Assembly (NCBI GenBank): GCA_029558715.1
Contig: JAKQEA010000098.1
Coordinates: 41,796 to 105,795, forward strand
Direction: 5' to 3'
From: Bacteroidota bacterium
Lineage (GTDB): Bacteria; Bacteroidota; Bacteroidia; Chitinophagales; Chitinophagaceae
Length of the DNA: 64,000 nt
The notes below the pieces were generated by a model. That model was not told the origin of the DNA, ran no database searches, and saw nothing but the letters and a program-made list of their open reading frames with translations. The position numbers and the translations under genes were made by a program. Below are positions 8,022 to 16,073 of the stretch, piece by piece; position 1 is the stretch's first letter; each line of letters opens with the position of its first letter.

Positions 8022-9110
8022 CTAGCTATCCAGTATTTTTTTCTGATGATTTATACTCTCCATATGCACAGCATCCAAATACTTGGTGATAAATTCTTTA
8101 CTTAATCCTATTTTTTCACCCTTTGCGCTGGCCCTTTCAATAATTTCATTCCAACGGCCTGTCTGCAAAATGGTAATATTATTATCTTTTTTATATTGCC
8201 CGATCTGTTCAGCGATCTTCATCCGTTGCCCCAGAATCTGCATCAGTTCATCATCCAGGTGATTGATCTTCTGGCGCAGTGCTTCCAATGCAGCATGATA
8301 TTCCTCGGAGTTAATATCTTCTTTTCTCCAGATGATACTGTCCAGCATCTCGGCTAAGCGTTCAGGTGTCACTTGTTGTTTAGCGTCGCTCCATGCATTA
8401 TCAGGGTCGATATGACTTTCAATCATCAGCCCATCATAGTCAAGGTCGATTGCTTTTTGCATTACTTCAAGTAAGATATCACGACGGCCACAAATATGCG
8501 AAGGGTCATTGATCAGTGGCATACCCGGGTGCTTCAATTTCATATCAATAGCCAGGTGCCACATAGGCGCATTACGATACTCAGAATTTCCATACGAACT
8601 AAAACCACGGTGTATCAGGCCAATTTGTTTTACTCCTGCCCTTGCCACTCTTTCTACCGCACCACTCCATAATTCAATATCAGGATTGATCGGATTTTTA
8701 ATCAACACCGGTATATCCACGCCTCGCAGTGCATCGGCTACTTCCTGCACACTGAAAGGGTTTACCGTTGTTCTCGCACCAATCCACAACACATCCACAT
8801 CAAATGTCAATGCATCCTGCACCTGCTTACCGGTTGCCACTTCAACTGTTGTTGGCAAACCTGTCAGTTTCTTAGCCTGTTGCAGCCAGGGCAAACCTTT
8901 TGTACCCACTCCTTCAAACATACCGGGCTTGGTTCTCGGTTTCCAGATACCTGCCCGCAGCATATCTATTTTTCCTGTTGCTGCAAGACGTTGTGCCGTA
9001 GCCAATACCTGTTCCTCAGTTTCTGCACTGCATGGCCCACTGATGATCAGCGGCCGTTTATGCCAGGCTCCCTGTACGGTTTCCTTTTCTGACTGTTCTG
9101 TTGTTTGCAT
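8022..9110 (-). CDS. Bifunctional DAHP synthase / chorismate mutase
   Basis: This fusion enzyme of 362 residues works at both ends of the chorismate pathway. The N-terminal domain (about 15-265) is a KDO8P-synthase-like (type I-beta) DAHP synthase with ISGPCSAETEEQ, RAGIWKPRTKPGMFEG, IKNPINPD and NDPSHICGRR. The C-terminal domain (about 270-360) is an all-helical AroQ chorismate mutase with LRQKINHLDDELMQILGQRM. In such fusions the mutase domain also lets prephenate inhibit the synthase. Its product chorismate to prephenate feeds pheA and tyrA, the upstream genes of the same operon. Confidence 0.95.
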   Translation of the reverse strand: MQTTEQSEKETVQGAWHKRPLIISGPCSAETEEQVLATAQRLAATGKIDMLRAGIWKPRTKPGMFEGVGTKGLPWLQQAKKLTGLPTTVEVATGKQVQDALTFDVDVLWIGARTTVNPFSVQEVADALRGVDIPVLIKNPINPDIELWSGAVERVARAGVKQIGLIHRGFSSYGNSEYRNAPMWHLAIDMKLKHPGMPLINDPSHICGRRDILLEVMQKAIDLDYDGLMIESHIDPDNAWSDAKQQVTPERLAEMLDSIIWRKEDINSEEYHAALEALRQKINHLDDELMQILGQRMKIAEQIGQYKKDNNITILQTGRWNEIIERASAKGEKIGLSKEFITKYLDAVHMESINHQKKILDS

Positions 9111-9125
9111 TTGTACAAATTTAAT

Positions 9126-9974
9126 TTATTTAATTATCCTCCTTATTTTATTCGCCTCCTCAATCAACCGCATTAAATATTCATTATCCTCTTTTTCAAG
9201 ACTCTCCTTAAATCTTGACAGCTGCGCAATATGTTCTTTCAAAACATCCAGCACATTCTCCTTATTCTGCATAAAGATCGGCACCCACATAGCCGGGTTA
9301 CTCTTTGCCAATCGGACGGTGCTTTCGAAACCGGCAGAAGCTAATTCAAAAATAGCCTGCTCTTCTTTTTCCTTTTCCAGCACCGTATTTGCCAATGCAA
9401 AAGAAGTGATATGTGAGATATGACTCACATAAGCCGCATGCAGATCATGAGCCTTTGCTTCCATTTCCAACAGGTGCATACCAATTTTTTTATACATATG
9501 CTTTACCCATTCCAGTGCATCAGCATCGCTTTCCTCAGCATTACAAATAATGACAGCTTTATTTTCATAGGCACCACGCACTGCCGCCTGCGGACCGCTG
9601 TACTCGGTTCCCCACATCGGATGCGTGGCTACATATCTCCCCCTTTTGGGATGATTTTTTATTGCTTCAATCAATTGTGACTTAGTGGAACCAAGATCCA
9701 GTACAACCTGGTTATCAATTTTATTCAGAATCCGGGGCAATAATGATACCATCGTATCAACAGGTACTGCCAGCACAATCACATCTGCCTGCTGAATAGC
9801 TTCATCCAACGAAAGTGTCTCATCCACCAATTCCATCTCTAATGCTTTCTTTGCATGCTCTTCATTGGCCTCTACGCCAATAAGTTTTGATGACAATTTC
9901 TTTTCATGCAACTGTATGGCCAATGAACCTCCTATCAGACCAACACCAATTATTGCAATTTTTTTCCTTTTCAT
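9126..9974 (-). CDS. tyrA: Prephenate dehydrogenase
   Basis: It oxidises prephenate with NAD to 4-hydroxyphenylpyruvate, the tyrosine precursor. The N-terminal Rossmann motif GVGLIGGSLA (residues 10-19) is clear; later motifs are VLAVPVDTM, LDLGSTKSQ, ATHPMWGTEYSGP and the helical segment AYVSHISHITSFALA of the dimerisation domain. The 282-residue length fits the simple form without mutase or ACT domain. It lies one base from the aminotransferase gene upstream and 15 nt from the DAHP synthase gene downstream. Confidence 0.94.
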   Translation of the reverse strand: MKRKKIAIIGVGLIGGSLAIQLHEKKLSSKLIGVEANEEHAKKALEMELVDETLSLDEAIQQADVIVLAVPVDTMVSLLPRILNKIDNQVVLDLGSTKSQLIEAIKNHPKRGRYVATHPMWGTEYSGPQAAVRGAYENKAVIICNAEESDADALEWVKHMYKKIGMHLLEMEAKAHDLHAAYVSHISHITSFALANTVLEKEKEEQAIFELASAGFESTVRLAKSNPAMWVPIFMQNKENVLDVLKEHIAQLSRFKESLEKEDNEYLMRLIEEANKIRRIIK

Positions 9975-9975
9975 T

Positions 9976-11136
9976 TTATATAATGCTTTTTATCCGCTGA
10001 ATAGCTTCTTCAATTTTCTCTTCTGTACTGCATAAACTTATCCTTACATATTGTTCACCGGCACTGCCGAATATTCCCCCGGGTGTTATAAATACTCCTG
10101 CATTATATAGTACCTCATCACTCAATGCAAATCCATCGCTATGTGCTGAGGGTATGGCCGCCCACACAAACATTCCGGCCTGCTCTTTTGAAAATTTACA
10201 CCTGAGCAAAGTCAGCAATTCAAAAACTTTTTCCCTTCTTTCCCTGTAAACAGTATTCACCCTATCGTGCCATTCTTTCCCAAGTGTCAATGCTTTTACA
10301 GCAGCCAGCTGTGCCGGCAAAAACATACCACTGTCCATATTACTTTTAAAACGAAGCACTTCTTCAACTCTTTCTTTTGCCCCGCAAAGCATACCTATTC
10401 TCCACCCGGCCATATTATGACTTTTGCTCAATGAATTCAGTTCAATCACACAGTCTTTTGCGGTTTCAACACTTAACAAACTCATTGGAGAATCATTCAG
10501 AATAAAAGAGTATGGATTATCATGAATGATCAGGATCTTATGCTTTTTACCAAATACCACTATTTTTTCAAATAATTCTTTTGACGGTAACTTCCCTGTT
10601 GGCATATGGGGATAGTTAACAAACATTAATTTCACCTTCTTCAAACTTTTCTTTTCCAGTTTTTCAAAATCTGGTTCATAATTATTCTTTTCCCGTAGTT
10701 TGTACTCCACGCATTTACCAGCAGCCAGTTTTACTGCACTGGTGTAAGTGGGATAGCCGGGATTGGGCACCAGTACTTCATCTCCTTTATCCAGGTATGT
10801 CATACAGATATGCATGATGCCTTCTTTACTGCCAATCAGCGGCAACACTTCAGTATCAGGATTAAGATCAACATTATACCATTTCTTATACCAGTCGCTC
10901 ATTGCTTTTCTCAATAAAGGCGAACCTTTGTAAGATTGATATGCATGGACATTTGGCTTTGCAGCCTCTTCCTGCAATGCCCGTACTACTTCCGGATGAG
11001 GTGGCAGATCAGGACTACCTATCCCGAGGTTAATAATATTCTTCCCTGCCTTATTCAACTCATCTATCTCTCTCAGTTTTTGAGAAAAATAATATTCACC
11101 AATACCTTCCAGTCGTTTACTTGTTTTTATTTCCAT
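9976..11136 (-). CDS. Class I/II PLP-dependent aminotransferase (probable aromatic aminotransferase)
   Basis: This 386-residue fold-type I aminotransferase resembles the LL-diaminopimelate/aspartate aminotransferase group: NLGIGSPDLPPHPEV at the start, NPGYPTYTSAV in the middle, the PLP lysine in SLSKSHNMAGWRIG, and RISLC near the end. Its place between pheA and tyrA suggests that it makes Phe and Tyr from phenylpyruvate and 4-hydroxyphenylpyruvate; this is an inference from context. The ATG overlaps the end of pheA by 10 bases, so the two are translationally coupled. Confidence 0.9.
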   Translation of the reverse strand: MEIKTSKRLEGIGEYYFSQKLREIDELNKAGKNIINLGIGSPDLPPHPEVVRALQEEAAKPNVHAYQSYKGSPLLRKAMSDWYKKWYNVDLNPDTEVLPLIGSKEGIMHICMTYLDKGDEVLVPNPGYPTYTSAVKLAAGKCVEYKLREKNNYEPDFEKLEKKSLKKVKLMFVNYPHMPTGKLPSKELFEKIVVFGKKHKILIIHDNPYSFILNDSPMSLLSVETAKDCVIELNSLSKSHNMAGWRIGMLCGAKERVEEVLRFKSNMDSGMFLPAQLAAVKALTLGKEWHDRVNTVYRERREKVFELLTLLRCKFSKEQAGMFVWAAIPSAHSDGFALSDEVLYNAGVFITPGGIFGSAGEQYVRISLCSTEEKIEEAIQRIKSII

Positions 11137-11957
11137 AATCCTCTTTTATAAATACCATACACTTTTACCGATTCAGTAAGTGGCTCCAGAGTTTTCATCA
11201 CTTCGTTGAATTGTTCAGTACTATCAAATTCCATATCTGCATGAAAAGCATACTTGAAATCTGAGCCAGGGATGGGAAAACTCTGCAACTTGCTTAGGTT
11301 GATTCCCCCTTCAGAAATTTTTGTGAGCACTTTGGCTAAACTTCCCCTCGAATGATCTGTATGAAAAGTAACAGAGGCCTTATCTGCATTTTCAATTTCA
11401 GCTGCATTTTCTTCCCTGTCTAACATCAGGAACCGAGTATAATTATTTTTCAACGTATGGATATTAGAAACAATTACATTCAGCTCATACAATTCAGCTG
11501 CCAATTTACTTGCGATAGCTGCGATATGCCTGCTTTTATGCTGGCGGATATGTTTTGCACTAAGTGCAGTATCCTCTGTCTCCACCAGCTTCCATTTGTA
11601 CTTATCAAGAAAATCATAGCATTGTTGCAAGGCCATGGTATGAGAATGAACTTCTTTTATATCTTCTAATTTTACCCCCGGGTTAACCAGCAGGTGCTGA
11701 CGTATCTGTAAATAAATTTCTCCAATGATTTTCAGGTTGCTTTTCTGCAGCAGGTTGTAATTTGGCAGTATGCTTCCGGCAATAGAATTCTCAATAGCCA
11801 TTACCCCTCCGTTACTTTCCTTTTTATTCGAAGCAATTTTTATTACATCACGAAAAGTGGCACATGGGATTACTTCCACATTTTTCCCATGAAATAATTG
11901 TGCAGCCACCTGGTGAAAGCTGCCTTCATAGCCTTGTATTGAAACTTTGGTACTCAT
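11127..11957 (-). CDS. pheA: Prephenate dehydratase with ACT domain
   Basis: It converts prephenate to phenylpyruvate, the phenylalanine precursor. Residues 1-180 form the catalytic domain, with GYEGSFHQVAAQLFHG, a MAIENSIAGSILPNY segment and the active-site NNYTRF. A C-terminal ACT domain (about 193-268, VTFHTDHSRGSLAKVLTKISEGGINLSKLQS) should bind Phe; the usual ESRP motif is replaced by LQSFPIP. There is no mutase domain, which is supplied by the DAHP synthase fusion. It is the first enzyme gene of the operon and starts 8 nt after the leader hairpin. Confidence 0.94.
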   Translation of the reverse strand: MSTKVSIQGYEGSFHQVAAQLFHGKNVEVIPCATFRDVIKIASNKKESNGGVMAIENSIAGSILPNYNLLQKSNLKIIGEIYLQIRQHLLVNPGVKLEDIKEVHSHTMALQQCYDFLDKYKWKLVETEDTALSAKHIRQHKSRHIAAIASKLAAELYELNVIVSNIHTLKNNYTRFLMLDREENAAEIENADKASVTFHTDHSRGSLAKVLTKISEGGINLSKLQSFPIPGSDFKYAFHADMEFDSTEQFNEVMKTLEPLTESVKVYGIYKRGLWK

Positions 11958-11965
11958 AGTTAAAC

Positions 11966-11995
11966 AAGAATCCCGGCCGTTTGGCCGGGATTCTT
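11966..11995 (-). terminator. Attenuator hairpin before pheA
   Basis: On the minus strand a 13-bp perfect stem (AAGAATCCCGGCC / GGCCGGGATTCTT, loop AAAC) ends 8 nt before the pheA ATG and runs into a U-rich stretch (TTCTTGTTT). It sits inside the operon leader, not after a gene. It may stop transcription, or it may hide the pheA start. Its 5' arm contains TCCCGGC (plus-strand complement 11984-11990), which can pair instead with GCCGGGA in the leader peptide frame. Confidence 0.8.
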
Positions 11996-12023
11996 TATGT
12001 TGTTGTTTTTTAGTTGTTCTGAT

Positions 12024-12107
12024 TTATTTCAACAAAAGCATTCCCGGCTTCATTTTAAAAAAGAAGTAATAAAAATAGAAACCAAAATATGTCTTTGTTG
12101 TTTTCAT
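12024..12107 (-). CDS. Phe/Tyr-rich leader peptide of the aromatic operon
   Basis: This is a 27-codon frame (ATG at 12107, TAA at 12024-12026) in the leader of the pheA operon. Residues 7-17 read YFGFYFYYFFF: six Phe and four Tyr among eleven residues. Codons 20-23 contain the GC-rich GCCGGGA that can pair with the 5' arm of the downstream hairpin. A ribosome stalled at the Phe/Tyr codons would leave this segment free to form an antiterminator; a ribosome reaching the stop would cover it and let the hairpin form. The arrangement parallels the pheA and his leader peptides of enterobacteria. The frame is direct observation; the function is inference. Confidence 0.82.
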   Translation of the reverse strand: MKTTKTYFGFYFYYFFFKMKPGMLLLK

Positions 12108-12114
12108 CTGTAAA

Positions 12115-12145
12115 CAAATATAGCTTTCTTGTTCAGTTTAGCAAA
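12115..12145 (-). promoter_or_regulatory. Promoter of the aromatic amino acid operon
   Basis: On the minus strand TTTG (12145-12142), a 19-nt spacer and TATATTTG (12122-12115) match the Bacteroidota consensus TTTG-N19-TAnnTTTG exactly. The leader peptide ATG lies 7 nt after the -7 element, so the transcript has almost no 5' untranslated region before the leader frame. Confidence 0.85.
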
Positions 12146-12156
12146 TTTTAAAAAGA

Positions 12157-13845
12157 TTATTTCTTTCTGCCACCACCTGATTCAGCATCATTCATCCGGA
12201 TCTTGCGTCCACGGTAGTTCTTACCATCAATCGCTTTTATCATCTTCTTACCGGCCGATGGCTCTATCTCAATCCAGCTGGTCATCTCCTTCATATCTAT
12301 TTTACCAAGTACTTCTTTCTTCAGATCACTCATATCCAGTATAAACTGTAAGAAACTGGCTTTATAGAAACCATCCTTTGTTCCAAGGTTTACAAACAGT
12401 CGTTGGTAATTTCCTCCACCACTGAAACTTCTTCCCTTGGTATCTCTATCCCTTGATCCGCCTCTATCGCCTCTTGCATCCTGCCTGTCACCTCTTCTTT
12501 CGCCTCTTCTGTCATCCGTTCTCATGTTAAGATCAGCCGCATTCTCATAATATTTCAGGAACCTGTCAAATTCAAGGGCTGCCACTCTTTGTAATATTTC
12601 TTCTTTTTCAACAGAAGCAAACTTCTCCCTGAGTATTGGTAAGTAAGCTTCATATTCACCATGGCTGATATCTGCCTGCAACATTTTATCTATGAAATGG
12701 AAGAACTGTTTACGGCAAACATCCTTACCACTTGGTATATCCATTTTATGAACCCTGGTATTTACCAATCTCTCAATCTGGCGCAAACGGTATGTTTCCT
12801 TTGGTGTTACTATCGAAACAGAAACACCACTGTTACCTGCCCGGCCCGTACGTCCGCTTCTGTGTGTGTACACTTCCACATCATCTGGCAATTCATAGTT
12901 GATAACATGAGTAATTCCTGCTACATCAATACCACGGGCAGCTACATCTGTCGCTACGAGAAGCTTTACACTTCTGTCCCGGAAAAGACCCATTACTTTA
13001 TCTCTTTGCTGCTGGGTAAGGTCACCATGGATAGCATCAATATCATACCCTTCCCGGGTAAGTTTCTCGGCTATTTCCTGCGTATCAGCTTTTGTGCGGG
13101 CAAATACTATCCCATATATACCGGGGTTAAAATCAATGATCCTTTTTAAAACCTCGTACCTGTTATGATGCTGTGTGGCATAGTACTGGTGATCAATATT
13201 TACATTACCTGAATTTACTTTTCCAACGGTGATCTCAAATGGCTGATCCATGTATCTTTTGCTCACCTGCCTTATCTCTGCCGGCATCGTAGCGCTAAAC
13301 AGCCAGATACTTTGTCGATTGGGAGTGTTTTTCAGAATGAACTCAATATCCTCCTTGAAGCCCATATTCAGCATTTCGTCGGCCTCATCCAATACTACAT
13401 AATGAATTTTATCAAGATTAATAGCTTTTCTCTCAATCAGGTCGATCAGCCGGCCCGGAGTAGCTACAACAATATGGCTTCCTCTTTTAAGATCCCTTAT
13501 CTGCATGGTAATAGAGGTACCTCCATAAACAGCCGTTACAGAAATACTGGCTTTCTTGCTTTTGAATTTTTCCAGGTCACTTGTTATCTGAAGGCATAAT
13601 TCTCTTGTAGGACAAACGATCAATGCCTGGGGAAAACGGTCCTCCTTATTTATAAGTTGCAAAAGAGGCAATCCAAAAGCTGCTGTTTTACCGGTTCCTG
13701 TTTGCGCCAAACCGATAAAATCTTTTGTCCCTTGGAGCAAAACCGGGATTGCTTTTTCCTGGATAGGTGTGGGCTGGGTAAAACCTAATGCCTTTACTGA
13801 ATGTAGTAAGCCTTCTTCAATACCCAAGGCTTCAAATGTGTTCAC
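12157..13845 (-). CDS. DEAD-box RNA helicase with DbpA-type RNA-binding domain
   Basis: This 562-residue ATP-dependent RNA helicase probably acts in ribosome assembly or RNA decay. Motifs in order are the Q motif GFTQPTPIQ, Walker A AQTGTGKT, PTREL, VLDEADEM, SATMP and HRSGRTGRAG. An Arg/Gly/Asp-rich linker (DRRGERRGDRQDARGDRG) leads to a DbpA RNA-binding domain of about 75 residues (FVNLGTKDGFYKASFLQFIL) and a basic tail. The start is GTG at 13845 (VNTFEALGIEEGLLHSVKALGF), which fits the family N-terminus; the frame is open to 13965 but without similarity. A TACCTTTG -7 element lies about 33 nt upstream of the start. Confidence 0.92.
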   Translation of the reverse strand: MNTFEALGIEEGLLHSVKALGFTQPTPIQEKAIPVLLQGTKDFIGLAQTGTGKTAAFGLPLLQLINKEDRFPQALIVCPTRELCLQITSDLEKFKSKKASISVTAVYGGTSITMQIRDLKRGSHIVVATPGRLIDLIERKAINLDKIHYVVLDEADEMLNMGFKEDIEFILKNTPNRQSIWLFSATMPAEIRQVSKRYMDQPFEITVGKVNSGNVNIDHQYYATQHHNRYEVLKRIIDFNPGIYGIVFARTKADTQEIAEKLTREGYDIDAIHGDLTQQQRDKVMGLFRDRSVKLLVATDVAARGIDVAGITHVINYELPDDVEVYTHRSGRTGRAGNSGVSVSIVTPKETYRLRQIERLVNTRVHKMDIPSGKDVCRKQFFHFIDKMLQADISHGEYEAYLPILREKFASVEKEEILQRVAALEFDRFLKYYENAADLNMRTDDRRGERRGDRQDARGDRGGSRDRDTKGRSFSGGGNYQRLFVNLGTKDGFYKASFLQFILDMSDLKKEVLGKIDMKEMTSWIEIEPSAGKKMIKAIDGKNYRGRKIRMNDAESGGGRKK

Positions 13846-13877
13846 GAAATAAATTTTTGATGGTTGATAAGAATCGG

Positions 13878-13885
13878 CAAAGGTA
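13878..13885 (-). promoter_or_regulatory. -7 element of the DEAD-box helicase gene
   Basis: TACCTTTG on the minus strand lies 32 nt before the GTG start. A TTTG -33 element is not evident at 19-20 nt. Confidence 0.45.
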
Positions 13886-13945
13886 GCCTTAAATAAGGGG
13901 ACAGAAGAATGTATTTTGACTGATAAACTTCCTGCTACTGTAGTA

Positions 13946-13972
13946 AAATAAAAAGCCGCACACAAGTGCGGC
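13946..13972 (-). terminator. Intrinsic terminator of the small lipoprotein gene
   Basis: On the minus strand GCCGCAC-TTGT-GTGCGGC is followed by TTTTTATTTT. It lies 28 nt after the stop codon of the small lipoprotein gene. Confidence 0.85.
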
Positions 13973-13999
13973 CCTTATCGATTTGCTTGCCAATTGAAA

Positions 14000-14194
14000 T
14001 TACTTCTTTATAGAATCAACAGCAGCTTTAACTGTAGAATCAACAACAGCTTTAACTGTAGAATCAACAGCAGGTGCGGCTGCAGTATCAACAGCAGGTG
14101 TAGTAGCTGAATCACCAGCAGGCTTAGATTCACCTTCGTTGTTACAAGCTACCATTGTAGCAGCAATAAATGCAATTGCAAAAAACTTCTTCAT
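14000..14194 (-). CDS. Small repeat-containing lipoprotein
   Basis: This 64-residue exported lipoprotein has a basic-hydrophobic signal (MKKFFAIAFIAATMVAC) with lipobox Cys17. The mature part is low-complexity: GDSATTPAVDTAAAPAVDS followed by repeats of VDSTVKA(V/A). The DNA carries matching imperfect 21-bp repeats (TTTAACTGTAGAATCAACA). I recognise no family. It has its own terminator, which supports a real, separately expressed gene; a surface spacer or stress-related lipoprotein is possible but unproven. Confidence 0.75.
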   Translation of the reverse strand: MKKFFAIAFIAATMVACNNEGESKPAGDSATTPAVDTAAAPAVDSTVKAVVDSTVKAAVDSIKK

Positions 14195-14331
14195 TTTAGA
14201 GATTTTTTTGGGGTTGTTTGAAATATTTCGCTGTTTATACCCAAATTGGAAAAAGGTAACCCTGCATTTAAAATTTTTTTTCAGATGGCCGAGGGTTACT
14301 ATTTTTAAAATATTGTATTAAATAACGGAAT

Positions 14332-14907
14332 GTGAAACCAGAGAATAACGAAAAGGCACTCTTGCAAGGATTAGCTGTTAACGACAAAAAGTCCGTTGAG
14401 ACAATTTACAGGGAGAATTACAATATGATTCAGGCCCTGATAATCAACAACAACGGCTCGGCAGATGATGCGAAAGACATATTTCAGGAAGCTATGATCG
14501 TGTTGTACGAAAAAGTGAGATCCGGAACCTTTGAACTGAACTGCCTGATTAAGACTTATATTTATTCGGTAAGTAAAAGACTGTGGCTCAAAAGATTACA
14601 ACAACTGAACCGATATTCACCTCCTATTGAAGACCCTGAAGCATCTGTACAGGTGGATGATGAGATAGAAGAACATGAGAAAAGAGATGCTGAGTTTGAA
14701 ATGATGAACAAAGCCATCAGCAGCCTGGGAGAACCCTGTAAAAGCCTTTTGGAGGCCTATTACCTTCAAAAGCAGAATATGCAGGTTATTGCGGCCAATT
14801 TTGGATATACCAATGCGGACAATGCAAAAAACCAGAAGTACAAATGCCTGATGCGATTGAAAAAGATATTTTTTGCTCACTATAAAAATGGAAACGGAGA
14901 TGAGTGA
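14332..14907 (+). CDS. ECF-type RNA polymerase sigma factor
   Basis: This 191-residue sigma-70 family protein has a region 2 segment (NNNGSADDAKDIFQEAMIVLYEKVRSGTF, about 41-69) and a region 4 helix-turn-helix (SLLEAYYLQKQNMQVIAANFGYTNADNAKNQKYKCLMRLKKIF, about 143-185). The start is GTG (14332); no ATG gives the same N-terminus. Its end overlaps the start of the membrane protease gene, so sigma factor and presumed regulator are translationally coupled. Which promoters it controls cannot be seen from the sequence. Confidence 0.9.
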   Translation: MKPENNEKALLQGLAVNDKKSVETIYRENYNMIQALIINNNGSADDAKDIFQEAMIVLYEKVRSGTFELNCLIKTYIYSVSKRLWLKRLQQLNRYSPPIEDPEASVQVDDEIEEHEKRDAEFEMMNKAISSLGEPCKSLLEAYYLQKQNMQVIAANFGYTNADNAKNQKYKCLMRLKKIFFAHYKNGNGDE

Positions 14908-16003
14908 TATTAAAGTTTTAGAGGCGGTGGAACGCTATATCCGGGGTGAAATGAATCCTGACGAACGATTACATTTTGAAAATCTGAGGAAGACAAATTC
15001 TGAGATCGACCAGTTAGTTGTTGAGCATACCCTCTTTTTACAACAAATGAACCGGTTTGGAGAATGGAAAAAATTCCGCTCTACCCTGCATGATGTACAC
15101 ACTGATCTGGCAGAACAGGGAAAGATCAATTCTGCTAAACTTACAGGAAAAGCTAAGGTTGTTTACCTCTGGAAAAGATATAAGAGAGTGGCCGCCATCG
15201 CAGCGTCTATAGCAGGCATTACTACTTTAACAATCAGCGCCCTTGTCTGGTCTATTACTCCGCAAACACCTGCAGGTGAAATTGATCTGTTAAAAGGTAA
15301 GATCAACGTTATTGAGAATAAAACAAAAGAGCAGGATAAAGAAATAAGCAGGGTTAAAAACAAAATCAATACTGCTGACAATACAATTGTTTACACTACT
15401 GGTGGTACGGGCTTTATCATAGATGCCAAAGGCTATCTCGTTACTAATGCCCATGTAGTGGAGGGTGCCAGGAACATTGCTGTTCAGAATAGCAATGGTG
15501 AGTTTTTGGCTAAAGTGGTTTTTATTGATGTACAAAAAGATATCGCTATTCTTAAAATAGAAGACGAAAACTTTAAGCCATATACTTCAGTGCCTTATGC
15601 TATCAGCAAATCGGCAGGAAAATTAGCTGAACCCATTTTCACACTGGGCTACCCCCGCAATGAGATTGTATATGGCCAGGGTTATTTAAGTGCTAAAACA
15701 GGTTATAATGGCGATACCCTGAGTTGCCAGTTAGAATTGGCGGCAAACAGGGGAAACAGTGGCAGCCCTATATTAAATAGAAAAGGTGAAGTAATTGGTA
15801 TTCTGAACGGACGCCAGAGAAATACAGAAGGTTTTGCCTTTGCAATACAAGGCAAGTATATTTATAAAGTACTGGATGATTTGAAAAAAGACACCAGTTA
15901 CCAAAAGGTTAAGATTACATCCAAATCTTCCATTGCAGGTCTTGATTTTCAGCAGCAGGTAGAAAAAGTCGAAGACTACATTTTCATGGTAAAAGTGAAT
16001 TAA
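14888..16003 (+). CDS. Anti-sigma-like membrane protein fused to a trypsin/HtrA-type protease domain
   Basis: This protein of about 371 residues has three parts. Residues 1-90 are a cytoplasmic region resembling Bacteroidota anti-sigma N-termini (ERYIRGEMNPDERLHFENLRKTN). A transmembrane helix lies at about 100-122 (AAIAASIAGITTLTISALVW), followed by a short coiled coil (KINVIENKTKEQDKEISRVKNK). The rest is a periplasmic S1C protease with TNAHVV (His), KDIAILKI (Asp) and RGNSGSP (Ser). There is no PDZ domain. The start overlaps the sigma gene; ATG 14888 and ATG 14900 (8-nt overlap) are both possible. I infer that it holds the sigma factor at the membrane and senses envelope damage. Confidence 0.85.
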   Translation: METEMSDIKVLEAVERYIRGEMNPDERLHFENLRKTNSEIDQLVVEHTLFLQQMNRFGEWKKFRSTLHDVHTDLAEQGKINSAKLTGKAKVVYLWKRYKRVAAIAASIAGITTLTISALVWSITPQTPAGEIDLLKGKINVIENKTKEQDKEISRVKNKINTADNTIVYTTGGTGFIIDAKGYLVTNAHVVEGARNIAVQNSNGEFLAKVVFIDVQKDIAILKIEDENFKPYTSVPYAISKSAGKLAEPIFTLGYPRNEIVYGQGYLSAKTGYNGDTLSCQLELAANRGNSGSPILNRKGEVIGILNGRQRNTEGFAFAIQGKYIYKVLDDLKKDTSYQKVKITSKSSIAGLDFQQQVEKVEDYIFMVKVN

Positions 16004-16029
16004 TCGAATTAACCCCTATAGAAAAAACT

Positions 16030-16056
16030 GCCCCGTACAAATACGGGGCTTTTTTT
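16030..16056. terminator. Bidirectional intrinsic terminator
   Basis: GCCCCGTA-CAAA-TACGGGGC followed by TTTTTTT on the plus strand, with an A-run on the other side (16022-16027). It separates the converging protease and nucleotidyltransferase genes. Confidence 0.9.
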
Positions 16057-16073
16057 ATTTCTGGACAATCTTA

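Noticed and set aside
8509..9423. A 304-codon open frame on the plus strand across the DAHP synthase and tyrA genes
   Set aside because: It lies antisense to well-supported enzymes, its sequence is rich in Ser, Cys and Ile as antisense frames often are, and it resembles no family.
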